A stretch of 64,000 bases of DNA from Hyaloscypha bicolor E (GCF_002865645.1 NW_020194677.1:124001-188000), one strand, 5' to 3'; shown: positions 13,290-25,770, numbered from the stretch's first letter. Notes: a model not told the origin generated them from the letters alone. Translations and numbers: made by a program.

Positions 13290-16200
13290 CTATATATAAC
13301 TCGTAATTATTTAAATTCGAGACTCTTTCGAGATTCTTTTCTTTATTTAGCTTTAAATTATTGAAATAGAAATAGTCTAACTATATTTTCTAGACTTTAG
13401 ATCTTATACTTATAATATATATTATATTAATTATAAGTTGCTTTTCTTATATAGTTTTTAGCTTAATTAGATATTTATAGAAGAACTTGGAATTTATATA
13501 AATAATTAGTAGAACTTTAATTTCGAGAGCTTTATTAATTATAGACTTAATTAAATTACTTATATTAAAGCTATAAGTTATATTATAAAGTTTAGAGACT
13601 AGAATACTTTTAGTAATTCTCTTATATTTTATAGAGAACTAGTAAATTATATTAGTATATCTAGAGCTATTTACTAGAACTAGAATATATCTAATCTAAA
13701 AAAAGAAATCCCGATTATTTATAAAAGAGGCATTTATAAAAACAATTAAATATAGGAATTTCTTATCTAGCTTTATAAAATATAATTCTCTAGTAATATT
13801 TTCAATTTATTATTAAATATATTTATTAAAAGCTCTTATATTAGTTTCTATAGATTTAATAATTTAAATAATAATTAAGTAGTTATATAAGACTTCTAGT
13901 TAGTAAACTAATATAATATATACTTTTCGGGCTTATTATATAATATATTACTTCTTAATTATAAGGTTTTTATATATATTACTTCTATTACTTATTATAG
14001 TTATATTTTTAACTATTATTATTTAGAGGTTTCTATCTTATTATTCTTATAAAGAATAATACTAGTAGAATTAATATAGATAATATCTTTATTAAACTTG
14101 AGATTATAATTAATTATAAGGCATTTATATTTCTTAGCCAGAAATTTAGTCTTCTAAAGCTTTAGATACTTTATTTTAGTAAAGTTATTATCTCTTATAA
14201 ATAGAGTATTATTAGTTTAGAGGCTAATAATACTAAAGAAGTAGTTATTATAGAATAAATACAAGTTATAAATTAATTATTCTATAGCTCGTTTATTTAG
14301 ATAATAAAAATTATAAGTTTTAAACTAATAGTTTCCGGCTTCTAATATTCTATAAAATAGTTTTATAACTTTTAATACTAAACTAGACTCTAGATTTAGT
14401 TAATTAGTAAGCTTAAAAGGCGGATTAATATAGAAATCGCGATTTAGTAAAATTAATAACTAAATATAAACTTGTAATATATCTTACAAATATAGTTCTA
14501 TAGTTTCTATAATTATAATAATAATATAGAGAATAACTCTTTAGATAATTTATTAGATAATTAGTAATTATATTAATACTATATATTTCTTATTATTATT
14601 ATAGGCTTAAATAACTAGTTTTGATTTCTTAATCTTTCTATTTATTCTCTTATTTTTAATTTTATTAATAAAGCAGAAATTAAAAATATATATTTCCTAT
14701 AATATCTATAATCTAGAAATAACTTTAAATACTTTCTTTTCTAGAAGGCTAGAAACTTTAGCTTAATAGAAATACTAGTATATTAGGGTTCTTATAAGAT
14801 TAATCTCTATTATACTTTAATAAAATATTAGTAAATATAATAAAAGAAATTATATTTATATTACTATTACTTTTATTATTGCCTTTATTTTTATTTTTAA
14901 TATAATATTCGTAATTATATTTAGAGCTATTAAAACTGGCTTTAATATCTTTTATATAAAAGAATTTTATAGAAATTAAGCAGAAAATAATATTATTATA
15001 TAGTAAAGCTTATATTATAAAACCGGGTTTCTAGGCTTAGAAAATAAATAAAATAGTTTTATTTCAAGAATATTAAACTAAAAAGAAAAGCTCTAAATAT
15101 AGAAGCTCTAGTATTCTAAATACTAGTAATAGCTATATATATTATTACTATTATATAATACTAAATTTACTAGTAAAGTAATATATATTATAGCTAGTAT
15201 ATATAATTCCCCTTTTATTATTACTAATTATCTAATTAATTTATATTTCTTTTATATTATACTAAAATATTTAAATTAAGTATAAGTTTATAGATATTAT
15301 TTATAAAAGGGCTATTATATATATTTAGAATATCTTCGATTTAATACTAAGCTTATAGCTTTTAAATCTCTATTATTATCTTTTTTAGGGCTATTAAATA
15401 TTAGGAAATAATAGATATAGAAGTATTATATTTGCTTAATTAAAGTAAAATATTATAGACTAGAAGAATAAAAACGATTTTACTAATTTCTATAATATTA
15501 TTAAAAGTTTTAAAGGCTATTTATAGGGCTATTTCCTTACTAATTCTTTTAATTTTGGCTATAATAATTAAATAGATATATTAAACTAGCCTATAATAGT
15601 ATTTAATAATTTCTATAGAGTTATAAGCTTCTATAAGAACGATTTTCACTTTAGTTTCTATTATATTTATAAGCTAAATAAACTCTTTACTAGTAAACTA
15701 TTTTCTAGTATCTATTATAATCTAATTAGAAGAACCTAAATAAGTATTAATCTAATATATCTTTAGGATATTCTAGATATATATAATACTAATATTATAG
15801 AGCCAATAGCCCTTATAATATCTAATACTCTTATTAATAATATATAGAATAAGATTTCCGAGAATATAGAATATATTAATAATAATTAAGAAATTAAAAC
15901 TAATATTATTTCTTAAATTAAACTTAAATTATCTAAATAATCTTTTATTTATCTAGTATTATTTATAATATATTATAAGATATTTCAGGGTTTTTATATT
16001 AAATTTATAGCTAGCTTATTCTAGTAAGTTTTGGAGTTTACTAACTAATAAATAATCGAATTAGTAATAAAGATATTATAATTTAGTTTCTATAAAGAAA
16101 TATAGATTATAAATAAAAGATTCGAAAATAAGGCTTTATAATATATTATTTTAAAATAGAAAGAAATAACCAAAATATTATATAACAGATATATAATATC

Positions 16201-17700
16201 TAGTAAAAGTAATAATATAGTTAATAAGATTATTAAAATAGATTTATAGCTTATTTATAGTATTTAAACTAAATAGAAATAGAGTTTTTAAGAATATAAT
16301 ATAGAATTATATTTGCCTGATTAGTATTTCTATTATTATAGATTTAATAAAAATAAAAAAGCCTATATTAAAATAAATAATAATTTAATTTTTAGTACTT
16401 TCATTAAATATAATACTATTATTAGTTTACTATAAAGCTTAGAATTAATTAAAACCGGTAATTAAATATCTAGAAGCTCTAGTATTAATTATAATTCTAT
16501 AAAAGTATTAACTATTATATTTAGATATATTTACTATTATAAAGGTCTAGATATTTTCTATAAATAGCTTTTTAAGCTTTATAATATAGTTTTTACCTAT
16601 TAACTAATATATAAAGGAAAGAGAAATAAGTTTATTTATAAGGCTATTAGTTATAGTTATTAATACTTTAGGAACTTATATATTAAAAGCTTAATTATTA
16701 GATAATTATATATTTGAAATAGTTAGAAGACTTTTAATAAAAATAAAAAAGAATCTAAATATTAGTATTTGTTTTCTATTTCTACTTTATTTATATTATT
16801 AATTATATTTATTAAAAAGCCTTAAAATCATTATTTAGATTATTTTTATTATTCTAGTATATCTTCTATTTATCTTTTATATAAGCTATATATTATAGAT
16901 ATAAGTAACTAAATTCTTTATTAAAGTTTCGAGAGTTTGAGGCCTTAAACTAATAGAGATTTCTAGTTCTAAATCGAGCCTTTTCGTTTTATTATTTCTC
17001 TAGTAAATACTTCCAGAAGTAGTAGTCTAATTTCTTATATATAAAGCACGATTTCGGGATATTTGAATTACTATTACTATAGTAGGGCTTATAAGAATTC
17101 GAGTAGCTATTATAGTAGTTATTATAACTTCTGCTTTTATAACTATAACTATAATTGTTTTAATAGTTTCTAAACTAATAGTTATTTAAATAGAATTATT
17201 AATTAGTAAAGAAAATAGATTTGCTATTAATCTATTATTATTTCTTTTTATATATAGTAATAGAGAACTATAGCTTATAAATAAGCTAGCCAAAATTTAT
17301 AAAAGAATCTAAAACTATATATTAGTATATTAAAGAGCTTTAATAAGTAATAATAATTTTATTATATAGAAATTTAGTACTTTATAGAATAATTATAAGT
17401 TCGAACTATAGTTAATATAGCTTATTAATTAGAATCTATATAACTTCAAATATCGACTTTTTAAAATATTTAATTATTATAGAATTTAAGTTAGTAGTGT
17501 TTTATTTATTTAGGTTTTATTATTAATATTTAGAACTTTTAAAAAAGTTATAAATATTCGTATAAGTTATTTTATAGATTTATTAAAATAAGCTATTATT
17601 ATAAAAGAAGTCTTATATTAAGCCCTTTAATATAATAGGAAAAGCTCTTATAAATACCTCTTATAAAAGATCTATATATTAATAAATATTAAGAAAAATA
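13290..17700 (-). pseudogene. Copia copy 1: Ty1/copia gag-pol relic
   Basis: Minus-strand Ty1/copia element, read from high to low coordinates. A gag zinc knuckle near 17005-17062 reads KSCFI-KKLDYYFWK, matching the fungal copia CFVC-C-H knuckle with Cys changed to Tyr. GAG-pre-integrase and integrase follow (about 16130-15430): FKFNLRNNISFN, INTYLGSS, and AYNSIEIIKYY, where the family has an AHNS/GxxERYH core. The RT (about 14740-14000) has VFKVISR, KLVIQAYNN and the active-site box LQTNNTLF (Asn codons at 14208-14213). RNase H at 13860-13290 has KFLYLIVFI then YTNIIYWSSIKYKR and ASKLYNIAYGF. The repeat at 14960-15200 is inserted between RT and integrase. Stops are the CAA/CAG type. The gag beyond 17100 is too degraded to bound; 17700 is approximate. 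Confidence 0.87.
14960..15200 (+). repeat. Dispersed repeat B, copy 1 (inside copia copy 1)
   Basis: This segment matches, in opposite orientation, 32440-32700. Both share an AGCTCTAAATATA word, the words CTCTAGTATTCTAAATACTA and AAATTTACTAGTAAAG, and the spacing between them. A more degraded copy lies at 44930-45070 and a partial one at 27190-27400. It interrupts the copia pol between integrase and RT, so it is a later insertion: a solo LTR or a small non-autonomous element. The ends were not resolved. Confidence 0.6.
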
Positions 17701-18539
17701 GTAAATTTATAATTAAAACTATTCTTAGTTCTATTATACTTCTAATCTAGTATAGATTCTAGTTATTTTTCTAATAAGCTTTATAGCTAGAATTATCTAA
17801 AGAGCTTCCGGGTTAAGTAATAATAATAATAATAGTAATAAAGGAGATTAGTTAATATTCTATATACCTTATTCTAGTAATAGTAAAGTTAAAATTAAGA
17901 TTAAAATAATAAAAGTAATAGTTAAGAGATATATATAATAATTAGTTTAGTATATTAATTTCTTATAATATTATTCTTAAGGCTTGCTTTAAGGTTTTAA
18001 TAATAAGAGATAATATTATCTATAATTTATATATATTATTCTTTCTTCTTAATTATATTAACTAGAGACTATATAATAATAAAGTAATCTTAGTTATATT
18101 AGATATAAATATTACTATATTATAGAATAGCTTATAGTTAATATAAATTATATTAATCTAGTAATTCAAATATATTAATATTAAAATTAATAAAATCTCT
18201 CTTATATAGCTTATAGAGGTTTTTATTAATTAACTTTTTTATTTTATACTAGAATAATCTAGTATTAAGGTAATCTAAAATATTTTTCTTATTAGAGTTT
18301 TCTAAGTTAATACTATTTTTCTATTTCTTTATCTATTTATATCTATTCTATTAGTTTACTATTTCAAATCTCTAGGGCTAAGCCCTTCTTAATATATATA
18401 TATATAATTTGTAATAAGAGGAATTTAAAGGTAATTTGTAGTTTATAGAAGGATATTAGTAATAGAGTTATTAAGGTTTATAAATATTTCATTTATAATA
18501 AGAAATTTAATATATTATAATAGGGATATAAAATACGGA
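17701..18539. other. AT-rich region, probable copia gag/5' remnant
   Basis: No secure motif. It lies upstream (minus sense) of the copia copy 1 zinc knuckle, so the N-terminal part of gag and a 5' LTR would be expected here, but neither can be read through the mutations. Confidence 0.35.
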
Positions 18540-18765
18540 GTAATATAGGAGTAAAGAATGGGCTTCCATAGCGTGGGATTACAGTATACGAGTGAGGTGT
18601 GAAATTAGAGAGTGAAGGTTGGTTGATTTCTAAACTAAGAAGGAAAGAGGGGTAATATATAAGCGGGTTGCGGACTGTACGGATGTCCGGAGGTCACATG
18701 ACAGAACCACGTGACCAGGGGATAAAATCCCCACTATAATATGAAATATCGAGTTTTCCGAAAGA
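18540..18765. other. GC-normal island with CACGTGAC-type sites, unassigned
   Basis: Composition here is close to normal and C-rich words survive, unlike its flanks, so this DNA probably escaped RIP as single-copy sequence. It contains GGTCACATGAC and CCACGTGACC within 30 bp, and GGGGAT-AAA-ATCCCC (18718-18732), a perfect 6-bp inverted repeat. No open frame of note. A CACGTGAC pair also occurs in the LTR-like unit at 37413-37859, so this could be part of another LTR, or a promoter fragment. Confidence 0.4.
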
Positions 18766-19159
18766 GTTCTAAAACTCGAAGGGGCTTAATTTAATAGTAA
18801 AATCGAAGTAGGAGCTAAAAAGCTTATAGAGCTTTAGAAATATATATTTCTAGAAAAGGAATTATAATAATATATAAATAGATATTATTAGTTACTAAAA
18901 AGATAGTTCTAATACTAAATAAAGTTAGTTTTAAAGAATAATAAAATCGAATAGACTAAATAAATAGTTAAATAGCTAATTGCTTATTAATTAATAAGAG
19001 CTAGCTATTTTCTCTTTTAGATTACCGGATGCTTTAAATTATAAAATTAATAAATAGTTTTCCCTTAATATAGACTAGATTAATTTTACTAAGGGCTATT
19101 AGATATTCTATTTAATATAATTTTCTATTCTCTAATTTATATATATATAAACTAATTAA
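18766..19159. other. AT-rich stretch, no gene assigned
   Basis: One plus-strand frame is readable if TAA/TAG are tolerated, but this holds for almost any frame in RIP-mutated DNA. No family motif was recognised, so it is left unassigned. Confidence 0.4.
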
Positions 19160-19410
19160 TATTAGTTTACTAGTAATATATAATACTATTATAGAATATT
19201 ATAGAATACTAGTTATATTAGTTAGTAAAGTTATTGTTTTCATAAATAGGAATTATAGTATTAAGGTTCTAATATATAATTCCTAAATATACTAAGCCTA
19301 ATTAGTACTAGTATCTAGTATATCCCGTTTCCTATATATTCTATATCCTATATATAAGAAACGAGGTTATATAATATAAATTATATAATCTTCAGGAAAC
19401 TATACTAATA
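19160..19410 (+). repeat. Dispersed repeat A, copy 1 (forward)
   Basis: A ~250-bp unit beginning TATTAGTTTACTAG and ending TATACTAATA. The reverse copy 2 at 20008-20264 is clearly the same sequence: for example AATACTAGTTATATTAGTTA, GGAATTATAGTATTAAGG and ACTAAGCCTAATTAGTACTA are shared in inverted orientation. Three more degraded copies lie at 36266-36440, 42950-43140 and 43385-43630. The two ends are roughly inverted (TATTAGTTTA and, inverted, TATTAGTATA), as in a small non-autonomous DNA transposon, but a solo LTR is also possible. Confidence 0.7.
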
Positions 19411-20007
19411 GCTTCTTTTAAAAAATACTTAATAATAAAAGTACTAATATTAGTAATAGCTTTTATTATATTCTTAAAAAAAATATTATTAAAGCTAACA
19501 TAAGTATAATTCGAGTAATAGATAAAAAGAATTAGTTAAATTATATTTAAAATATAAGTAATTACTAAGAGATTAAATAAAAAAGGCTATTAAATTATAA
19601 AAGAAGAGTTTTTTTCATTAAATAATTCCTTAAATAAAGGTATTTAGATTTCTTTTAAAAAAGAAAATAATATATATAATTTACTATAAATATTAATTAT
19701 ATAAAAGGAAATATAACTAAAACGAGCTTATAAGCTATAAATTAGTAAAAGGCTATTAAAGGTCGAAATATATTCTTTTTCTTTACTTACTAGCTTAGTA
19801 TTTTTAATATATAAAATACTCTAAACTTTAAGCCCTAATTATTATATTAATATTACTATTATATTAATCTTGAATCTTAGTTAGAAAAAGTATAATATAT
19901 AAGTACTTTATTTAGCTATAATATCTGTAATATCTCTCTTTATAAGAATAGTACTTGTTTTGCTCTATTTTATAGCTTAAATAATTAATAATAATTAAAT
20001 GAGTATA
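19411..20007. other. 597-bp spacer between the inverted repeat-A copies
   Basis: No gene recognised. The spacer is AT-rich with RIP-like composition. With the flanking inverted copies it could form a long stem-loop. It is not shared with the second repeat-A pair at 43 kb, which argues against the whole 1.1 kb being one element. Confidence 0.45.
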
Positions 20008-20264
20008 TATTAGTATAACCGGTTTCCCAGAGGTTATATAATTTGTATTATATAACCGGGTTTCCTATTTATAGGTAATGGGATATAGAGGCAATAGGAT
20101 ATACCAGATACTAGTACTAATTAGGCTTAGTATATTTAGGGATTATATATTAATACCTTAATACTATAATTCCTACTTATAGAATAATAACTTTACTAAC
20201 TAATATAACTAGTATTCTATAATATTATATAATAATACTATATATTACTAGTAAACCGATAATA
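20008..20264 (-). repeat. Dispersed repeat A, copy 2 (reverse)
   Basis: Inverted relative to copy 1 (19160-19410). This is the least mutated copy. In minus sense it keeps CCTATAAATAGG, a TATA-box-like site, about 60 bp before its end and a GGTTATATAATACAAATTAT stretch after it. That layout would suit an LTR promoter as well as a MITE. Differences from copy 1 are almost all C/T or G/A transitions. Confidence 0.7.
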
Positions 20265-20568
20265 TATTTGTTTATTAATTTAAAGAGTAAATATAGCCTA
20301 TATATACTAAAATTAACAAGTAAACTACTTACTTAACGGATAGATTACTTTATACTCAATTCTTATTTCATATAATATACTTAACTAGTCTACTTCCAAG
20401 GCTGCTATATATATTTTACCTATATAATCTTATTTCTATTCTTCTAGAACTCTAGAAAGCTTATATCTAAAACTTTCTATCTCTCTACTAAATTATAGCT
20501 ATATAGCTCTATTATCTGTCTTCTGCTACTAATATTTAAACTTGTTTATCTCTAAGTATACTAGTTAT

Positions 20569-23500
20569 ATGAGACTATAAAATTATTCGATATAAGTAGC
20601 CTATTCTATTTATTACTAGTATATGCCTTTTAAAGCTTAATAATAATAGTAAGCTGAGCTTAGTTAAGCAAACTAGTAATTAGGCCCAGAAGTATATTAT
20701 TCTTTTCTATATATAGAAACCGGATAGTAATAAGGTCAGCTATAAAGACCTGATTAATAATATAGGCAAAAATAAACCTGGCTTGAATAAGCTCTGTTTT
20801 TATATAAAGCAAGCAGATCTAGATAGACTGAATTATATCTGAATTAATACTTATTATATTAATAAAGCAGATTTTACTGAACTTTCAGGAGCTATTAATT
20901 CTATATTTCATTAGTACTAGAAAGCTACTCTATATTATATATATCTTTCTGATATTTCTAATCCCGAGAATTACTTATTTACTATAAAATCCTTTTCTAC
21001 TAGTAGATAATTTAAGTAGAGTTAGATACTTTAAGAACTAATAGTATTTTTAAAAGTATTTTTTTTTTATAAAAAGGCTAGTTCTTAGGAAGTAAGGTCT
21101 CTAGAATACAAGATATCTATTATATTACCGGAATTCCTTCCAAAATCCTTTAAAAAGAGTTTCTAGCTTAATTTTTTATTAATAAGCAATTTTTATAAAT
21201 ATAAACTTATTAGATAATAGTTAAAGAAAATGCTATATATTGCCTTTTAGGCATTTTTAATATCTATATAATACTTATTTATAATAAGAGGTAATATAAG
21301 ATACTAGATAGGTTTTAGAGAAAAATATATAAATTCTCGAATAGAATTTCCGGAACTACTATATAGACTTATCTTAAGGATAATAAAAAGGCCGAAATTC
21401 TAATATAGATATTAATAGTACTATTTAAGGATAACTATAAATTAGCTTATAGAGGATATATTTCTAGTATTAGTAATTAAACTTTTTAGAATAGTAGTTA
21501 TATTTCCTGGTATTAGAAAAGCTCTAGATAAATTCTATAGATATATAAAAATAGTAAATAAAAAGTTAATAATTTTATCTAATTATAATATTTAATTCTA
21601 ATATAGTTAGTATAGGTAAAATAAAGCTAGTTACTTATATTATAGCCTTATTCTTAAAAGAAGACTTATAAATAGATAAGGCTCTTGCTTTCTTCTATTA
21701 TAACTATAATAAAGATACTTAATATAATATAGCTAGTATTTTTTAAAGTTTTATAAAATAGCTTTCTATTTCCCGTAATAATATATACTTATATAGTATT
21801 TTAGCCAAGATATATATAAAAAAGCATTACTTTAGGTTCTCTTCTATAGAATTATTAAATAAAGAAGCAAATACTCTTTTTTAACTAATTATATAATCCT
21901 ATAAAACTATTACTTTTATTATTAATATACTAGATAAATATAATAAATCTTTAAGGGCAGTTCTAATAGAATAGCTTAATAGTCTTATTTATAATATACT
22001 AAATTTGAGAATTCTGATTTTAAACTAATGGAATACTAAAATCGAGTATAAACTATCTGAATTAAAGGTAATACTAGAAGTTAATATAACTAAAAATCAG
22101 AATAATATTAAGAAATTTATACTAGTAAAACTTAATAAAAATATTACAAACCGAGCTAGATCCTTCTTAGACTAGTTATAAAGTAATATTATTGAGACTC
22201 TTTTCTAAAAGAGTAATGAAATATAAGTATATCCTGGTTTTATTATAAATACTTGTAGTTTTATATTTTAGTTTATACTAATAATTGAATTTAGGTTTTA
22301 GTAAATATTGCTTCAAATCTCTCAATTTCTTAAGCTTGAGAGAGAATAAAATATTTAATCTAGCCTTAGATTACTTTCCTAAAAACTTATTATAATATAT
22401 AATAAGATTTATATAAGACTATAATACTAGAAAAGAATAAGCTAATAGTTACTAGATATACTTTTTAGTAAATCTTCTTTTCTTATATTTCTCTTATATC
22501 TAATTATATACTTGCTATTATATATTAGGAATTTAATAACTAGAAGCTTTAGTAAGTTAATATAACTATTAATTTTATACTTAGCTTATATTTGAACCTT
22601 ATTATCCTGGATTAAACTAATATTTTCTGTCTATTATATCTCTTTATATATAAATACTTCAAAAGAAATTATTAAGAATTAATATTAGATAGTATTTGTT
22701 TAATAGCCTATATTTGTCTATATTTATTTATATATTCGAATACTCGAAATATCCTGCTATTAGATCTTATAAAATATAAATCTTCTAAGATTATATTAAG
22801 TTAGGGCTCTATAATTATAGCTCTGAATTTACTAATCTATTATATATAATATTTCTAGCTAAACTATTACTATATAATAGATAATACAGATAATTCTACT
22901 TTTTTGGCTTTATAAATAGAGTTTATAGATTCTTTAGAAGATATTAGACTAGCTTATAGAGAATAGTATTATATAATAAAGCATTATTAGATGCCTATAG
23001 CTTTCCTAGAAATAGCCTTTCTAGAAATAATATCTAGGTATTATATATTCGATTTGAAATCTATTTATTTGGCCCTATTACCGATTTATACTTTTAATTT
23101 ATAGAAGGTTCTTTAAGAATTTAATTCTAAGTCTACTATTAATATAAACCTTATAACCCGAAAAGAGTTACTTTTATTATCTCTAGTAGTAAAGTATAGT
23201 AATTAGTAAATTGCAAAACTGCTTTTAAATTATAATACTAATATAAATATATTAAATAGAAGAAATATAGGCAGAAATATACTAGCTATAATAGCTAAAA
23301 AAGATAATAAATTAATAATTCGGCTATTACTAGATTATAATACCGATATTAATATAAAACTTAATAGTATCTATAATAGTACTCTTTTAATAGTAATATT
23401 ATTTAATAGAGAATCTATTATATATCTATTACTAGAATATAATACTAATATTAATATAGTTAGTAGTATTAATAGAAGTATTCTAGTAGTAGTAATATTA

Positions 23501-25770
23501 AATTACAGGAAGTCAACTACTAAAGTATTATTAGAGTATAAAGCAAATATAAATATATAGTTCTTTACTAGCTTTAGAGATTATAGAAGTATACTAGTAA
23601 TAGTAGTAATAATAGATAATAAGTAAGGCATTCTATTCTTATTTAAATATAGTATTAATATAAATATATTACTTTATAATACTTATAGGAATATATTAAC
23701 TATATTAGTAGCAGTATTATTAAACTGCAATTAGCTAAACCTTATAGAGCCAGAAGAGAGACTAGATAGTAAAGACTTGCAAATTATAATATTATTATTT
23801 GAATATAATATAAATATTAATACTTATATTAGAGGTTTATATAGAAGTATATTAATAGTAGTAGTATCTAGTAAGGGAAATAGAAGTAAGTTTATTATTT
23901 GAATACTACTAAAATAAGAAGCAGATATTAATATAAAGCTTAATAGTAACTATAGAAGTACTCTAGTAGTAGTAGTATTTAGGAAAGGTAATGAGCCGGT
24001 TATCTGTTTATTACTAGATTAGGATATAGATATCTATATATAACTAAGTAGCTTCTATAAAAGTATACTAGTAGCTATAGCTGCTTTAGAAGGGGAAAAG
24101 TTAATAATTCGGCTATTACTAAAGTATAGTACGGACCCGAATATATAGCTTAGTAGTAAATATAGAAGTACTTTTATAGTAGTAGTAGCTAGTAAATAGA
24201 AAGATAGTAAAGTAATTATCTGGCTTTTACTAGAATATAGTATAATAGCTAATATATAGCTTAGTAGTAATTATAGAAGTATACTTATAATAGTAATATT
24301 AAAAGGTAATAAATCGATTATTTGGCTACTATTAAAGTATAGTATAGATATTAATACTTATACTAGAGATATTAAAGGAAATATACTAATAGTAGTAGTA
24401 ATAGAAGAATTAAAGAATATAAAAGAAATTATCTAGCTATTTCTTAAATATAGGACAGATATTAATATATAACTAAGTAGTTAGAATAAAAGTACCTTAT
24501 ATTAGAGAGCCTAGTATAGGAGTACCTGCTTTAGAAGTGCCTTAGTTAATAGCTATAAGATATTATAAGAAATTAATTATCCGGCTTCTATTAGAGAATA
24601 GTATAGAAATTAATAATAAGCTTAATAGTCTTATAGAAGTACTCTAGTAGTAGTAGTAGTAGTAGAGAACAGGAATATAAAGATAGTAAGGTTATTACTT
24701 GAATATAATATAGAGGTTAATATATAACTTAATAGAGATTATAGAAGTGCTTTAGTAACAGATATAAGAAGTTGGGTTTATTCAGATTTAGAAAGCAAAA
24801 ACAAATAAAACAAGTTAGTTACTTAATTACTAATTAAATATAATATAGATATTAATATATAACTTAGTAGCAGATATAGGAGTACTCTAGTAGTAGTAGT
24901 ATATAGCAGTAGTAAATAAGCAGTTTAGCTACTTATTAAGTATAATACAAATATTAATATATAACTTAGTAGTAAGTATAGAAATATCCTAGTAGCTAGA
25001 GTATAGAGAGGTTATAAATAGATAGTATAGCTTTTACTAGAGAATAGTATAGATATTAATATATAGCTTAGCGGCTCCTATAGAAGCGCTTTAGGGGCAG
25101 TAGTAATAGGGCCTTATAATAGAAGAAAGAAGATAATTATATTATTACTCGAATATAGTACTAATATTAATACCCGGCTAAATAGTACTTATAGAAATAT
25201 ATTAGTAATAGTAGTATTATATAAATATAATAACCAGAATAACCTTAACTCGGTTATCCGGTTACTAGTAGAATATAGTATAGATATTAATACTTTACTT
25301 TAAGGGAATTACAGGAATATATTAGTAGTAACTATTATAAATAGATATCTATAAAGTAAAGCAGCTATCCGACTAATACTTGATTATAGTACAGATATTA
25401 ATATATTATTTAGTAGTAAATATAGAAGTGCTTTAGCTATTATTACTACTGAAATAGAGAATTGGCTATATAGTAAATTAGTTATTAAGTTACTATTAGA
25501 GTATAATACAGATATTAATTTATAGCTTTATAGTAATTATAGGAGTATTCTAGTAGTAGTAGTAGTAGCTATAGATAACTAGAGTTATAATAAACTAACT
25601 ATATAACTACTACTTGAATATAGAACAAATATTAATATAATATTTAGTAATAATTATAGGAATATACTAATAGTAATATTAGTTAAAAGAGTAGCAAGCC
25701 AATTATTTAACTATTATTAGAGTATAATACAATTATTAATAAGAGTATTCTTATTACTATAAGTAAGAAT
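20569..25770 (+). pseudogene. HET-NACHT-ankyrin NLR-type receptor gene relic
   Basis: Relic of a fungal NOD-like receptor gene. The HET domain (about 20684-21330) reads KYIILFYI near the start (family YAILSHTW), then DRLNYIQINTYYINKADFTE (family RxxYxWIDTCCIDK), IFHQYQKATLYYIYLSDIS (family MFxWYxxAxxCYxYLSDV), and SFSTSRQFKQSQILQELIVF (family SRWFxRGWTLQELIAP). HET domains trigger cell death in heterokaryon incompatibility. The NACHT NTPase (about 21600-22270) has a P-loop remnant IGKIKLVTYI at 21612 and a Walker B FIINILDKYN at 21915-21944 (family IIDALDEC). After a ~850-bp linker, ankyrin repeats run from about 23150 to 25760. HET and NACHT lie in different frames now, so at least one indel occurred. 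The start (two candidate ATGs, 20569 and 20623, neither in the HET frame) and the stop are uncertain. RIP on it implies that the gene was once in more than one copy. Confidence 0.85.
23150..25760 (+). repeat. Array of about 22 ankyrin repeats within the NLR relic
   Basis: A repeated ~33-40-residue pattern: N-I-x-L-S-S-x-Y-R-S-x-L-V-V-V, a variable loop, then I-x-LLLEY-x-T-D-I. This is the fungal ankyrin consensus (YGxALQAAA...GHExIVxLLLExGADVN) after RIP: Ala GCA became Val GTA, Gly became Ser/Arg, Ala-Asp became Thr/Ile-Asp. I count about 22 units, some with enlarged loops. The units resemble one another strongly, as in the high-identity repeats reported for fungal NLR genes. Ankyrins would be the ligand-sensing part of the protein. 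Confidence 0.85.

Noticed and set aside
18770..19160. Apparently continuous plus-strand frame if TAA/TAG are read as Gln
   Set aside because: In this DNA TGA is rare, so every frame is open under that rule. No family motif was found.
19160..20264. A single 1.1-kb foldback transposon made of repeat A arms
   Set aside because: The other repeat-A pair has the opposite order and a different spacer, and copy 3 is alone. The ~250-bp unit is the mobile piece.
23480..25600. Triplet (GTA/AGT) microsatellites
   Set aside because: They fall in phase at the Ala-rich position of each ankyrin unit and are explained by GCA-to-GTA mutation, not by slippage.
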